64,000 bases of DNA. Origin: Acinetobacter sp. XH1741. Its GTDB lineage: Bacteria > Pseudomonadota > Gammaproteobacteria > Pseudomonadales > Moraxellaceae. Shown here piece after piece: positions 39,846 to 50,039 of this stretch. The notes under the pieces were generated by a model, which saw nothing but the letters and a program-made list of their open reading frames with translations, was not told where the DNA came from and searched no databases. The DNA is taken from assembly GCF_041021895.1 (NCBI RefSeq), contig NZ_CP157428.1:682001-746000 (forward strand), given 5' to 3'. The translations under genes and the position numbers were made by a program. Each line of letters starts with the position of its first letter. Within the stretch, counting starts at the first letter, position 1.

Positions 39846-40715
39846 ATGGCAAATTTAAAAGAAATTCGCGCCAAAGTAGCTAGTATCAAGAGCACGCAAA
39901 AGATTACTCGCGCGATGCAAATGGTAGCTGCTTCTAAAATGCGTCGTGCGCAAGAGCGCATGGCTCAAGGCCGTCCGTATGCCGATAATATGCGCCGTGT
40001 AATTGCTCACTTGGTACAAGCAAACCCTGAATATAAACACCGTTATATGGTTGACCGCCCAGTTAAGCGTGTTGGCTATATCGTAGTGTCTTCAGATCGT
40101 GGTTTGGCAGGTGGCTTGAACATTAACTTGTTCAAGAAAGTTGTGCAGCATGTCAAAGCACAACAACAGCAGTCAATTGAAGTTGAATTTGCTTTAATTG
40201 GTCAAAAAGCGGTTTCGTTTTTTAAGAATTACGGCGGTAAAGTGCTTGGTGCAACTACCCAACTTGGCGACGCGCCGAGTTTGGAACAGTTAACTGGCTC
40301 AGTGCAAGTTATGCTTGATGCATTTGATAAAGGCGAATTAGATCGTATCTACCTCGTATCAAATGGTTTCGTTAATGCAATGACTCAGCAGCCTAAAGTA
40401 GAACAACTTGTTCCTTTAGCACCAGCAGAAGAAGGCGATGATCTCAACCGTACTTATGGTTGGGACTATATCTACGAACCAGAAGCAGAAGAATTGTTAA
40501 ATGGTTTGTTGGTTCGCTATATCGAGTCTATGGTTTATCAAGGTGTGATTGAGAACGTTGCATGTGAGCAGTCAGCTCGTATGGTCGCAATGAAAGCAGC
40601 GACAGACAACGCAGGACAATTGATTAAAGACCTACAACTCATTTACAACAAGCTGCGTCAAGCCGCGATTACTCAGGAAATTTCCGAGATCGTTGGCGGT
40701 GCCGCTGCCGTTTAA
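39846..40715 (+). CDS. atpG: F1 ATP synthase subunit gamma
   Basis: 289 residues, the rotor shaft. Both terminal helices are recognisable: [20 protein letters not shown] at the start and [20 protein letters not shown] at the end. In between is the Rossmann-like part with [15 protein letters not shown]. Confidence 0.98.
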   Translation: MANLKEIRAKVASIKSTQKITRAMQMVAASKMRRAQERMAQGRPYADNMRRVIAHLVQANPEYKHRYMVDRPVKRVGYIVVSSDRGLAGGLNINLFKKVVQHVKAQQQQSIEVEFALIGQKAVSFFKNYGGKVLGATTQLGDAPSLEQLTGSVQVMLDAFDKGELDRIYLVSNGFVNAMTQQPKVEQLVPLAPAEEGDDLNRTYGWDYIYEPEAEELLNGLLVRYIESMVYQGVIENVACEQSARMVAMKAATDNAGQLIKDLQLIYNKLRQAAITQEISEIVGGAAAV

Positions 40716-40730
40716 CATTATTAAGTTTGA

Positions 40731-42140
<1,410 letters not shown>

Positions 42141-42157
42141 TTTAAGGAGATCATCTC

Positions 42158-42577
42158 ATGGCGACTATGCAATGTGATATCGTAAGTGTTAAAGAGTCAA
42201 TTTACTCTGGCGCAGTAACGATGTTAATCGCGAAAGGTGCAGGTGGTGAACTTGGTATTTTACCAGGACACGCTCCACTTGTTACTTTGCTTCAACCGGG
42301 CCCAATTCGTGTTCAGTTGGAAAATGGTACAGAAGAAATCGTCTATGTATCTGGCGGTGTTTTAGAAGTTCAACCTCATGTGGTAACGGTTCTTGCAGAT
42401 ACTGCAATCCGTGCTGACAATTTGGATGAAGCTGCAATTTTAGAAGCACGTAAACATGCTGAACAATTGCTTGCAAACCAAAAGAGTGATTTGGACTCGG
42501 CTGCTGCTTTGGCATCTCTTTCAGAGATCTCAGGCCAGCTTGAAACAATCCGTAAAATCAAAAACCGCGCTCAATAA
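42158..42577 (+). CDS. atpC: F1 ATP synthase subunit epsilon
   Basis: 139 residues. The beta-sandwich contains the typical GELGILPGHAPLVTLL, and a C-terminal helical hairpin follows. It is the last gene of the operon, 17 bases after atpD, and ends at a terminator. Confidence 0.97.
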   Translation: MATMQCDIVSVKESIYSGAVTMLIAKGAGGELGILPGHAPLVTLLQPGPIRVQLENGTEEIVYVSGGVLEVQPHVVTVLADTAIRADNLDEAAILEARKHAEQLLANQKSDLDSAAALASLSEISGQLETIRKIKNRAQ

Positions 42578-42594
42578 GACGCGGTTCGAGATTG

Positions 42595-42624
42595 AAAAAG
42601 CCACCGTTAAGGTGGCTTTTTTTA
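42595..42624. terminator. atp operon terminator
   Basis: AAAAAGCCACC-GTTAA-GGTGGC followed by seven T; it can also act for the convergent lipoprotein gene. Confidence 0.92.
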
Positions 42625-42636
42625 TAAGTAGATTTC

Positions 42637-43236
42637 TTAAGAATCAGTTTTTGAATCTGATTTTTCATCTCCTGCCATAATTAGGGCAGCGAGTTTAACC
42701 ATATCCATTTGGATGGTATTAAGTTGCTTTTCAATTTGATCAAAATCAATTTGTTCTAATTTTCCATTTAATAAAGGCATGCTTAAAGCTTGTTGGTTTG
42801 CTTCTAGCAAGTTTTGACGAATACTTTCAACTTCCTCAGTTTTGATATCTAAAGAGAGTAGCGCTTGATTTAAGCCTTTGAGTTGCTGTTTTAAGGTCGC
42901 CACAGTTGTTTTTAGCTCACCCTGATCTTGATCTTGAATAGCTTGCTCAACATCAAGTTGAGTGTCTTTAAGCTTCTCGATATAGTCACCAGTTTTTAAC
43001 TGTAGGTTAGCCGCGTCACGAACAATATAAAAAACATTACCGCTTTTTAACTCAGCTTTATTTTTGGTAGGTGGGGTTTCTTGTTGAGAATCATCAGTTT
43101 GCTCTGATACTTGGTCATTAGTTTGAGCAGACTCTTGTTCCTTAGCATGGTCCTGTGCCTGATCGCATCCAAGTAACAACATACCGGAAGCAAAAATCAC
43201 AAATGGAAATAAGGCGCCTTGTAAAACTTTTTTCAT
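42637..43236 (-). CDS. Lipoprotein with coiled-coil body, unknown function
   Basis: 199 residues from the ATG at 43236 (MKKVLQGAL); an upstream in-frame ATG adds a hydrophobic segment without an RBS. The lipobox is LLGC (Cys24). A Gln/Glu/Asp-rich linker leads to a helical region with heptad-like repeats (about 75-185). No family is recognised. Confidence 0.7.
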   Translation of the reverse strand: MKKVLQGALFPFVIFASGMLLLGCDQAQDHAKEQESAQTNDQVSEQTDDSQQETPPTKNKAELKSGNVFYIVRDAANLQLKTGDYIEKLKDTQLDVEQAIQDQDQGELKTTVATLKQQLKGLNQALLSLDIKTEEVESIRQNLLEANQQALSMPLLNGKLEQIDFDQIEKQLNTIQMDMVKLAALIMAGDEKSDSKTDS

Positions 43237-43335
43237 AACTACAAACAATACCAAGTAAAGCAAGTGCGTACTATATGCATAAAATATGTAGAAATAAGGT
43301 ATTGTTGCAAATGAACAACATTTTGACCAGACAAT

Positions 43336-43364
43336 AAAAAAGAGTGCTGTAGCACTCTCTTTTA
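43336..43364 (-). terminator. Terminator of the glutathione peroxidase gene
   Basis: On the minus strand AGAGAGTGCT-AC-AGCACTCT followed by TTTTTT, about 20 bases past the stop. Confidence 0.82.
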
Positions 43365-43381
43365 TTAAATTGCTATAAAAA

Positions 43382-43927
43382 TTATTTAGCTAACTCTGCT
43401 TCAACTGCTTTTACAATCTGTTCGTCGTCTGCTGTTAAGTTTGGTGCAAAACGAGCAACAACTTCACCATTTTTATTAATTAAGAATTTTTCAAAGTTCC
43501 ATAAAACTTCTGGTGCTGGGTTAGTTGGAATACCTAAGCCTTCCAAACGCTCGCGGAAAGGACCTTCACCAACGCGTTCTGGTTGAGCTGTTGTAAGCGC
43601 TTGATAAAGTGGGTGCTTATCTTCACCAGCTACAGAAATTTTAGAGAAAAGTGGGAAATGAACATCGTAGTTTAATGAACAGAACTGCTGAATTTCTTCA
43701 TCCGAACCAGGTTCTTGCTCTTTAAAGTTATTTGCAGGGAAACCTAAGATTTCAAGGCCTTGATCTTTCTTTGCTTGATAAAGCTTTTCTAAGCCTTCGT
43801 ATTGTGGAGTTAAACCACACTTAGATGCTGTATTTACGATTAATAAAACCTTACCTTTATATTGGTCAAGGTCAACCGCTTCGCCTGAAATGGCTTTTAC
43901 TGGGATGTGATATACAGATTGAGTCAT
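43382..43927 (-). CDS. Glutathione peroxidase-family peroxiredoxin
   Basis: 181 residues from the ATG at 43927 with AGGAAAG in front. NTASKCGLTPQYEGLE holds the peroxidatic cysteine (Cys instead of Sec), LGFPANNFKEQEPG the Gln of the active site, and WNFEKFLI the Trp/Asn. Bacterial members mostly use thioredoxin rather than glutathione. Probably cytosolic. Confidence 0.93.
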   Translation of the reverse strand: MTQSVYHIPVKAISGEAVDLDQYKGKVLLIVNTASKCGLTPQYEGLEKLYQAKKDQGLEILGFPANNFKEQEPGSDEEIQQFCSLNYDVHFPLFSKISVAGEDKHPLYQALTTAQPERVGEGPFRERLEGLGIPTNPAPEVLWNFEKFLINKNGEVVARFAPNLTADDEQIVKAVEAELAK

Positions 43928-44049
43928 TAGTCTTTCCTGAAGATTGTAATTGATATCAAGTAACGCATTTGTTTTAACTGCTATTCTTGAGTAGTGCAAT
44001 AATATTCGTGTTCAAAAAATAAAAAGATATGAAAAAGCAGCTTTGTTCT

Positions 44050-44814
44050 CTAATTGTTTCTGATTTGAACAGGTGTTTGACCTGTATACCTTTTAAAAAA
44101 TTCAATAAAACTCGAACTGTGTTGATAGCCGAGGTCGTATGCTAAACGCTTGATCGGCGTACCTTGGCGAATCTGATGAAGGGCATAAACAATCTTGGCT
44201 CGATTACGCCATTCGGATAAAGAGAGTTGTAACTCTTGCTGACTTAAACGCAATAAATGACGATCACTGACTGAAAAATTCTGAAGTAACTGTTGTAGAG
44301 AGTGGTTAAAGAGCAGTGGATCTGAAAGCTTTTCCAAAATTGGCAGTAAAACCGGATGGCGCGTCTGTGGTAAGTAATGAGAATATGCAGGAGCTTGTTG
44401 TAATTGGTCGAATAAAACTTGTAAAAGATGTTCTAAATATTCCGGTTTTCCATTTTGTTTTTGCTGTTCTAATATTTGTAAAACTAAGGTTCGGAAGAAA
44501 GGCTGAATACTAAAGCATTTACAGACATCCCCTAAAATAGAACATAGGCGAGGGTGTAGTCGAATACAAATATAGTGAATTTCATGGTCAATATCTGTTG
44601 ATTGATGGACAGTTTGAGGTGGAATCCAAAGCCCGTAACTCGGAGGAGACAAGTATATTTGTTCCTCTACCTGCATTTCCAAAATACCATTTAAACTAAA
44701 ATTAAAATCTCCCCAAAGTGAGGCATGAGGACGAACAATATCTTCTTTTTCATATAGAAATTCATGAACTTCTATATCGTTCAATAAGGAAAATTGCTGG
44801 TCCTCATTTTTCAT
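44050..44814 (-). CDS. AraC-family transcriptional regulator
   Basis: 254 residues. The N-terminal cupin-like effector domain (about 20-110) includes a LWIPPQTVHQS stretch. The C-terminal double helix-turn-helix (about 150-254) has RLAYDLGYQHSSSFIEFFKR and the closing GQTPVQIR. It lies 21 bases downstream of the MFS gene on the same strand, so it probably comes from the same transcript and may control that exporter. Confidence 0.9.
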   Translation of the reverse strand: MKNEDQQFSLLNDIEVHEFLYEKEDIVRPHASLWGDFNFSLNGILEMQVEEQIYLSPPSYGLWIPPQTVHQSTDIDHEIHYICIRLHPRLCSILGDVCKCFSIQPFFRTLVLQILEQQKQNGKPEYLEHLLQVLFDQLQQAPAYSHYLPQTRHPVLLPILEKLSDPLLFNHSLQQLLQNFSVSDRHLLRLSQQELQLSLSEWRNRAKIVYALHQIRQGTPIKRLAYDLGYQHSSSFIEFFKRYTGQTPVQIRNN

Positions 44815-44835
44815 CTATTTACTCTGAATAATATT

Positions 44836-46050
44836 TTAATTTTCACAAGTCGCTTTAGGATTATTTAAGCCTTTGGCAAAGGTAAATGTACTAATTAATG
44901 CTAAAGCAACGAAGCTTAATACGCCATAAATTAAAGTATTTTCATTGAAATGATCAACTACATAACCACCTAATAATGAACCTGTAGCAATCATGACTTG
45001 GAACATACCAACAAAGAGCGGCATACCTTTTTCTACTGCATTTGGCGCATGAACAAACATCCAAATATTGGCAGAAGTAGGAAAAGCACCAAATGCGAAG
45101 CCCCATAATGCAGTCAGCACGATAGCACCAAACTCATGAATAGCAAAAATTGGAAAGCCGAAAAATACGATTGCAAAACATGTTCCAACAAATGCGAGTG
45201 TGTAACGGACATTTAAATTGCCGCTATATCCTGCAAATGCGTTTCCAAAAATACCAGCAATTCCGTAGAGCAATAATAGGGAACTAATAGTTGTACCGTT
45301 GAATCCTGCAATATTTTTAAAGAAAGGTGCCAAGTAACTATAAGCACAGAAGTGAGCAAGACCAATTAATAAAACAATGAGCATACCGCTACGTGCTTTA
45401 GGTGTGCGCAATAATGCAGGCAAATCACGAATATGAATTGCCGAATCTGGTATGAGTTTAGGCAAGAAAATAAGTTGAAGAACCAATACCACCAGACCAA
45501 TTACTGCTGTAATTCCAAAAGCACTACGCCATCCATAAAACTCGCTAAGCCATGTTCCAATCGGGACCCCTAGTACAGTTGCAAACGTTACACCAGCCAT
45601 GACTACAGCAGTTGCCTTGGCAATAGGTAAATGTGGTGGTGCGAGCTTACCGCTTAAGGCAATCGCTGTTGCCCAGAACCCACCGATTGAGATACCTAAA
45701 ATGAGGCGGCTGAGTAACAAAACATGGAAGTTTTCAGCAAAGGCAGTAATGGTATTGGCAATTACCATAATTGCAGTCAGTAAAATAAGAACATAACGAC
45801 GGTCAAGTTGTTTTACTGAAACAGGTAATAGTGGGGCGGCAATCGCTGCCATAATGCCGGGCACAGTAATAATAAGACCAGCTGTACCTACAGAAATATG
45901 CAAATCAGCTGCAACGCTATTTAAAACACCAACAGGTAAAAATTCACTTGTTACTAGTGCAAATGCTGCAATGGCAACGGCCAAAATGGCAAACCAGCTC
46001 CCTTGAGTGGAGGTCGTGGGTCGCGCTTTAGAGGTAGTAGATTGGTCCAT
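44836..46050 (-). CDS. MFS exporter (DHA1 type)
   Basis: 404 residues from the ATG at 46050 with AGGATTTCTT in front. Twelve hydrophobic segments; motif A region is PVSVKQLDRRYVLI and motif C is around VTFATVLGVPIGTWLSEFYGWR, which suggests a drug:proton antiporter-type exporter. The nearest types by eye are sugar/arabinose efflux and multidrug exporters. A divergent TetR gene and two operators control its promoter region. Confidence 0.9.
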   Translation of the reverse strand: MDQSTTSKARPTTSTQGSWFAILAVAIAAFALVTSEFLPVGVLNSVAADLHISVGTAGLIITVPGIMAAIAAPLLPVSVKQLDRRYVLILLTAIMVIANTITAFAENFHVLLLSRLILGISIGGFWATAIALSGKLAPPHLPIAKATAVVMAGVTFATVLGVPIGTWLSEFYGWRSAFGITAVIGLVVLVLQLIFLPKLIPDSAIHIRDLPALLRTPKARSGMLIVLLIGLAHFCAYSYLAPFFKNIAGFNGTTISSLLLLYGIAGIFGNAFAGYSGNLNVRYTLAFVGTCFAIVFFGFPIFAIHEFGAIVLTALWGFAFGAFPTSANIWMFVHAPNAVEKGMPLFVGMFQVMIATGSLLGGYVVDHFNENTLIYGVLSFVALALISTFTFAKGLNNPKATCEN

Positions 46051-46104
46051 AAGAAATCCTGACTTGGCTAAATTCGAAGTGAAGAAAGGCAATTTTTTAA
46101 TTAA

Positions 46105-46118
46105 ATAACGATCGTTAT
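46105..46118. promoter_or_regulatory. TetR operator 1
   Basis: ATAACGATCGTTAT, a perfect 14-bp palindrome in front of the MFS gene and 77 bases before the TetR start. The cores of both sites share the ATAACGA half. Confidence 0.8.
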
Positions 46119-46161
46119 GAAAATAAAATAGTTGATAAAAAATCGAACGTCAATTAATTTA

Positions 46162-46175
46162 ATAACGATTGTTAT
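46162..46175. promoter_or_regulatory. TetR operator 2
   Basis: ATAACGATTGTTAT, one mismatch from operator 1, centred 57 bases from it and 20 bases before the TetR start. Confidence 0.75.
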
Positions 46176-46194
46176 AAAAATAGATGTGATCTTT

Positions 46195-46839
46195 ATGACA
46201 AATAGGTATGAAACAGATCTTGCTGTTAATGAGGACACGCTGAAAAAGAAGCGTGGACGCCCTAAATGCTTTGATGAGCAACAAGTGTTAGAGAAGGCAA
46301 TGTTACTCTTTTGGGAACATGGCTATGAGGCAACATCTATTAGTGACTTAACGCAGGCTCTCGAAATTACAGCGCCGAGTTTATACAGTACTTTTGGTGA
46401 TAAGGCAGGTTTGTTTTATAAGAGTATTGACTATTATTTAGCTCATGAAGCATGTCCTATTGAAACGATCTTTTTAGAAGCTAAAACTGCAAAAATTGCT
46501 TTTGAGTTATATCTTTATGACAATGTGAAACGACTAGTTCAACCCAATAAACCCGCTGGTTGTATGTTGGTTGTCGCTGCTATGAATTGTTCTGACGCAA
46601 CGCAAGATGTACAGCAAAATTTATTAGATAAGCGCATAAAGACCAAAGAGAAATTATTAAAGCGTCTAGAGCAAGGTGTAGAGCAGGGTGATTTATCTAC
46701 TGGTGCTCCTCTACAGGAAATCACAGATTTTTATGCAACTGTCATTCAAGGTCTCACTATTCAAGCGAGAGACGGTGCGACTACCGAGCAATTACATAAA
46801 GTGGTAGAACATGCCATGAAAGCTTGGACATTATTTTAA
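46195..46839 (+). CDS. TetR-family repressor
   Basis: 214 residues from the ATG at 46195; an in-frame start at 46132 would cover operator 2. The N-terminal helix-turn-helix region reads KKRGRPKCFDEQQ, then HGYEATSISDLTQAL and SLYSTFGDKAGLFYKSI. It is divergent from the MFS gene, with two palindromes in between, so autorepression and control of the exporter are likely. Confidence 0.92.
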   Translation: MTNRYETDLAVNEDTLKKKRGRPKCFDEQQVLEKAMLLFWEHGYEATSISDLTQALEITAPSLYSTFGDKAGLFYKSIDYYLAHEACPIETIFLEAKTAKIAFELYLYDNVKRLVQPNKPAGCMLVVAAMNCSDATQDVQQNLLDKRIKTKEKLLKRLEQGVEQGDLSTGAPLQEITDFYATVIQGLTIQARDGATTEQLHKVVEHAMKAWTLF

Positions 46840-46944
46840 AAAATTAATGATGTCCTAAGTTCAATATCAATGTCGGAAATACGATATTTCAATTTATTAA
46901 GACATTCTTCAAAATAAAATCTCTTTTGTAGAAGGTGTATTACT

Positions 46945-47865
46945 ATGAGTCAGGTCATGAAATATCATAAATGGGCATTTATCTTTCCCATTTTGGCAGT
47001 ACTGATTTGGTCATTAAATATTGTAGTCACCCGCTATGTCTCGGATTATATCTCTCCTGTCAGCATTAGTTTTTATCGGTGGTTAATCGCCTTTATTATT
47101 TTGACCCCATTTATGTTCTTGCAAGTTTGGAGACAAAGACAACTGGTAAAAGCCTATTTACCTAAACTTGCTGTGCTAAGTGCGTTTGGAATGGTGCTTT
47201 ATCAAGGCCTTGCTTATACGGCAGCCCATTATACCAGTGCAACCAATATGGGTATTGTTAATGCATTCATTCCCGTTTTTACTATTTTTGTTTCTCTTGC
47301 CATTTTAAAAGATGTACCTAACAGATATGCAGTTTTTGGCAGTATTTTGTCTTTCGCAGGTTTGTTATATGTCATGTGTCAGGGCGACATTAACCAGTTA
47401 TTAAGTGCTGGCGGCCATCTTGGTGATGCACTCATGATTGTTGCTGTGTTCTTCTATGCATTTTATGGGGTTTTCCTTAAAAAATGGCAGCTTCCACTTC
47501 CAATCATGACAAGCCTATATGTTCAGATTGGGTTTTCTGTGCTGTTCCATCTTCCTTTAATTTTCTGGTTTGGTCTTGATGGTTTAAATGCACAAAATGC
47601 GCCAAGTGCAATTTATGCAGGTGTATTTGCTTCTTTAATTGCGCCGTTAGTTTGGATGTTAGCAGTACAACAACTTGGGCCAAATAGAACCAGTATTTTT
47701 ATGAACCTTGTACCTGTTTTCACAGCCATTATTGCAAGTATCTGGTTATCTGAGCAATGGACGATCTATCACACTTTAGGCGGAGTTATGATTTTGGTCG
47801 GTATTATCATGGCACAAAAGAAGGTAAATACTAAAAAAGTAGGTCTATTACCCGAGCAAAACTAA
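46945..47865 (+). CDS. EamA-family (DMT) transporter
   Basis: 306 residues with ten helices in two EamA repeats. The first starts LIWSLNIVVTRYVSDYISP; the second ends in VFTAIIASIWLSEQWT. These are metabolite or drug exporters; the substrate is unknown. The RBS is AGAAGGTG. Confidence 0.9.
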   Translation: MSQVMKYHKWAFIFPILAVLIWSLNIVVTRYVSDYISPVSISFYRWLIAFIILTPFMFLQVWRQRQLVKAYLPKLAVLSAFGMVLYQGLAYTAAHYTSATNMGIVNAFIPVFTIFVSLAILKDVPNRYAVFGSILSFAGLLYVMCQGDINQLLSAGGHLGDALMIVAVFFYAFYGVFLKKWQLPLPIMTSLYVQIGFSVLFHLPLIFWFGLDGLNAQNAPSAIYAGVFASLIAPLVWMLAVQQLGPNRTSIFMNLVPVFTAIIASIWLSEQWTIYHTLGGVMILVGIIMAQKKVNTKKVGLLPEQN

Positions 47866-47882
47866 GAGTTATGAAAAAACCA

Positions 47883-47927
47883 TGGCATATTTTGAAAAAA
47901 ACTAATGAAAATATGCCAGTTTTTTCT
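47883..47927 (+). terminator. Terminator of the EamA gene
   Basis: TGGCATATTTT and AAAATATGCCA form an 11-bp stem with a 14-nt loop, followed by GTTTTTTC. Confidence 0.75.
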
Positions 47928-48073
47928 TAGTTAAAGTTTTTCTATATGATTTATAAATAGTTTATAAAAATAGGTTGAAATATAAATATTAAAAAAGCCG
48001 AGTAAAAATATTAATATAATTTTAATTTATCTGCTAAAAATGGCAAAATCTCTACACTTTTCATGCTTTTTTT

Positions 48074-48247
48074 AGAGAAATAATATATTTCTCTCCTTTA
48101 GACTGTTGCCACATAATAGCGACCACTACGGAAGACGCTATTTTAAGAAATTTTTCTTTCGTTCCAGAGATATCCAAACCCTCTGGATGTGGTATATACC
48201 CATCCTTTTTTATGCTCAGTTATCCCTATATAACTGAGCTTTTTTTT
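48074..48247 (+). ncRNA. Probable small RNA with two terminators
   Basis: No ORF lies between the EamA terminator and tsaC. From left to right there are a 9-bp hairpin (AGAGAAATA / TATTTCTCT, 48074-48094), a hairpin AATAGCG / CGCTATT with a 14-nt loop (48115-48142), a stem GGATG..CATCC followed by T6 (48185-48211), and a stem GCTCAGTTAT / ATAACTGAGC followed by T8 (48214-48247). Two U-tailed terminators in a row with no gene in front argue for a plus-strand noncoding transcript. The 5' end is unknown. I considered 6S RNA but saw no convincing match. Confidence 0.5.
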
Positions 48248-48255
48248 GTCTAAAA

Positions 48256-48825
48256 TTACGAACGAATGACTTCACCAGTTAAGGCATTAATGATTCGGCT
48301 TGGCTGCTGACTTTGCCCTAAATCACCATTAAGATAGTTTAATTGTGAACCAAAGTATTGGCAGGCATCTTGTAATGAATGAGCAGGCTCTTGTCCACTC
48401 GGGTTAGCACTTGTCGATACAATGAAACCATGAAAAGCATTGCATAAAGCCACACATAAAGGATGTGTTGTGACTCGTACCGCAACAAGAGGGTGTTCGC
48501 CTTTAATCCATGAAGGAATGTGTTGATCAGCCGGTAATAGCCAAGTTGTCGCTCTTTCTGATGGTTGATGGTTAGACCAGCCATCAATAATTTCTTGTTG
48601 AGTTGCTTCTGGTAAAGAAGTAAGTAAATGCTCGACTTGACTAATATGTCCTGCTAATAAAATGACGCCCTTTTCAATAGGGCGCTGTTTCAACTCAAGT
48701 ATTTTTTGAAAAGCTTGCTCATTAAATGGATCGCAACCTAGTCCCCAGACTGCCTCAGTTGGGTATGCCAAAACTTGGCCTTGTTGTAAACATTCGGCTG
48801 CTTCGGTCACTGAGGTCGTAATCAT
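48256..48825 (-). CDS. tsaC: Threonylcarbamoyl-AMP synthase (TsaC/YrdC type)
   Basis: 189 residues, short form without the Sua5 C-terminal domain. QVLAYPTEAVWGLGCDPFNE, ILELKQRPIEKGVILL, and FIVSTSANPSGQEPA are signature segments. It makes the threonylcarbamoyl-adenylate used for the t6A modification of ANN-decoding tRNAs. It follows dprA on the minus strand. Confidence 0.95.
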   Translation of the reverse strand: MITTSVTEAAECLQQGQVLAYPTEAVWGLGCDPFNEQAFQKILELKQRPIEKGVILLAGHISQVEHLLTSLPEATQQEIIDGWSNHQPSERATTWLLPADQHIPSWIKGEHPLVAVRVTTHPLCVALCNAFHGFIVSTSANPSGQEPAHSLQDACQYFGSQLNYLNGDLGQSQQPSRIINALTGEVIRS

Positions 48826-48875
48826 GGTAATACTTTCCTTTCAATCAAACAGAATTGCTATTGTGCGCCCTAATA

Positions 48876-50039
48876 CTAAGAACGACAACGTAAATACAGT
48901 CCTGATTGTTGCATACATAAACCAAGTAGTTCTAGTTCCATAAGTGAAGAAGTGAGTTCAGAAACAGGAACATGATGTTGAATCACGAGTTGGTCAATAT
49001 CTTGTCCCACCCAATCTAAGGACTGATAAAGACCAATTAAATGCTCTGGGATTTCTGGAGTATTCACATTAACTTCAACTTCATCAGTTTGGTTTTGTTG
49101 CTGACTTTGCCATTGGGTTGGCAAGGCAAGATCTTCAATAATCTGTTCAGGATGATCGACTAAAATTGCTCCCTCGCGAATAAGTTGGTGACAACCTTGA
49201 TGAAACTCACTGTAAATATGGCCGGGAATTGCAAATACGGTTTTACCTTGTTCAGCAGCTTTATTAGCAGTAATAAGTGAGCCACTTTTTAAAGTTGCTT
49301 CTACAACTAATACGCCTAAACTTAGGCCGCTGACAATTCGGTTTCTACGTGGGAAATGCTGTTGTAACGGTGGTGTCCCCGGTAAAAACTCGCTAATGAT
49401 GGCGCCGTTCTGAGCCAAGATATGTTCTGCAAGGTTTTTATTTTGAGCTGGATAGGTACTGTCTAGGCCTGTTCCCGTCACTGCAATTGTGCGTTGATGT
49501 GCTGAAGCTCCTTGATGGGCAGCTTCATCAATCCCATAAGCTAAGCCGCTACTGACATAAAAACCTTTTTCACTTAAATAATATGCAAAATCATAAGCCA
49601 CCTGACGTCCATGCGGACTGGGTTTTCGACTACCGACAATCGCGATTTGAGGTTGTAATAAAGCTTGTGCTTGGCCTTTTCCAAAAATAATCGGCGGGTG
49701 ATCTGTATAAGGTAGTAATTGAGTAGGGTAGCCTGAGTCATCGGGTGTCAAAATAAAGTCAGTATGCTGATGAACTTGCTGCACAAGCTGTTCAAACTGA
49801 GCCTGACCTTGGGCGGTTTGAAACTCGTTTACACGTTTTAAATGATTAGCATGTAGCCCAAGAGAGGGCCACTCTGTTAATCCATGAGGTTGAGTTGCTT
49901 TTTCACAGTTTCCAAAATAATCAATAATTTTTTTAAAGCTAACTAAAGAGTGCTGCACCAAATACCACACTTTAAGGGTGTGGTAGTGGTGTGAAGAAAG
50001 TTGGGTGAGCATCGTAAAAGGTACACCCGCATTAATCAT
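48876..50039 (-). CDS. dprA: DNA processing protein DprA (Smf)
   Basis: 387 residues if started at the ATG at 50039, which overlaps the end of the LysM gene by eight bases; ATG at 50012 is an alternative. The Rossmann-like core has VGSRKPSPHGRQVAYDFAYY, SSGLAYGIDEAAH and FPRRNRIVSGLS. A C-terminal winged-helix-like part follows. DprA loads RecA on incoming single strands in natural transformation, which fits the competence of Acinetobacter. Confidence 0.93.
   Translation of the reverse strand: MINAGVPFTMLTQLSSHHYHTLKVWYLVQHSLVSFKKIIDYFGNCEKATQPHGLTEWPSLGLHANHLKRVNEFQTAQGQAQFEQLVQQVHQHTDFILTPDDSGYPTQLLPYTDHPPIIFGKGQAQALLQPQIAIVGSRKPSPHGRQVAYDFAYYLSEKGFYVSSGLAYGIDEAAHQGASAHQRTIAVTGTGLDSTYPAQNKNLAEHILAQNGAIISEFLPGTPPLQQHFPRRNRIVSGLSLGVLVVEATLKSGSLITANKAAEQGKTVFAIPGHIYSEFHQGCHQLIREGAILVDHPEQIIEDLALPTQWQSQQQNQTDEVEVNVNTPEIPEHLIGLYQSLDWVGQDIDQLVIQHHVPVSELTSSLMELELLGLCMQQSGLYLRCRS

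Noticed and set aside
48074..48247. 6S RNA at the structured gap before tsaC
   Set aside because: Size is near but the conserved closing stem and central bubble sequence were not found; kept only as an unnamed ncRNA.
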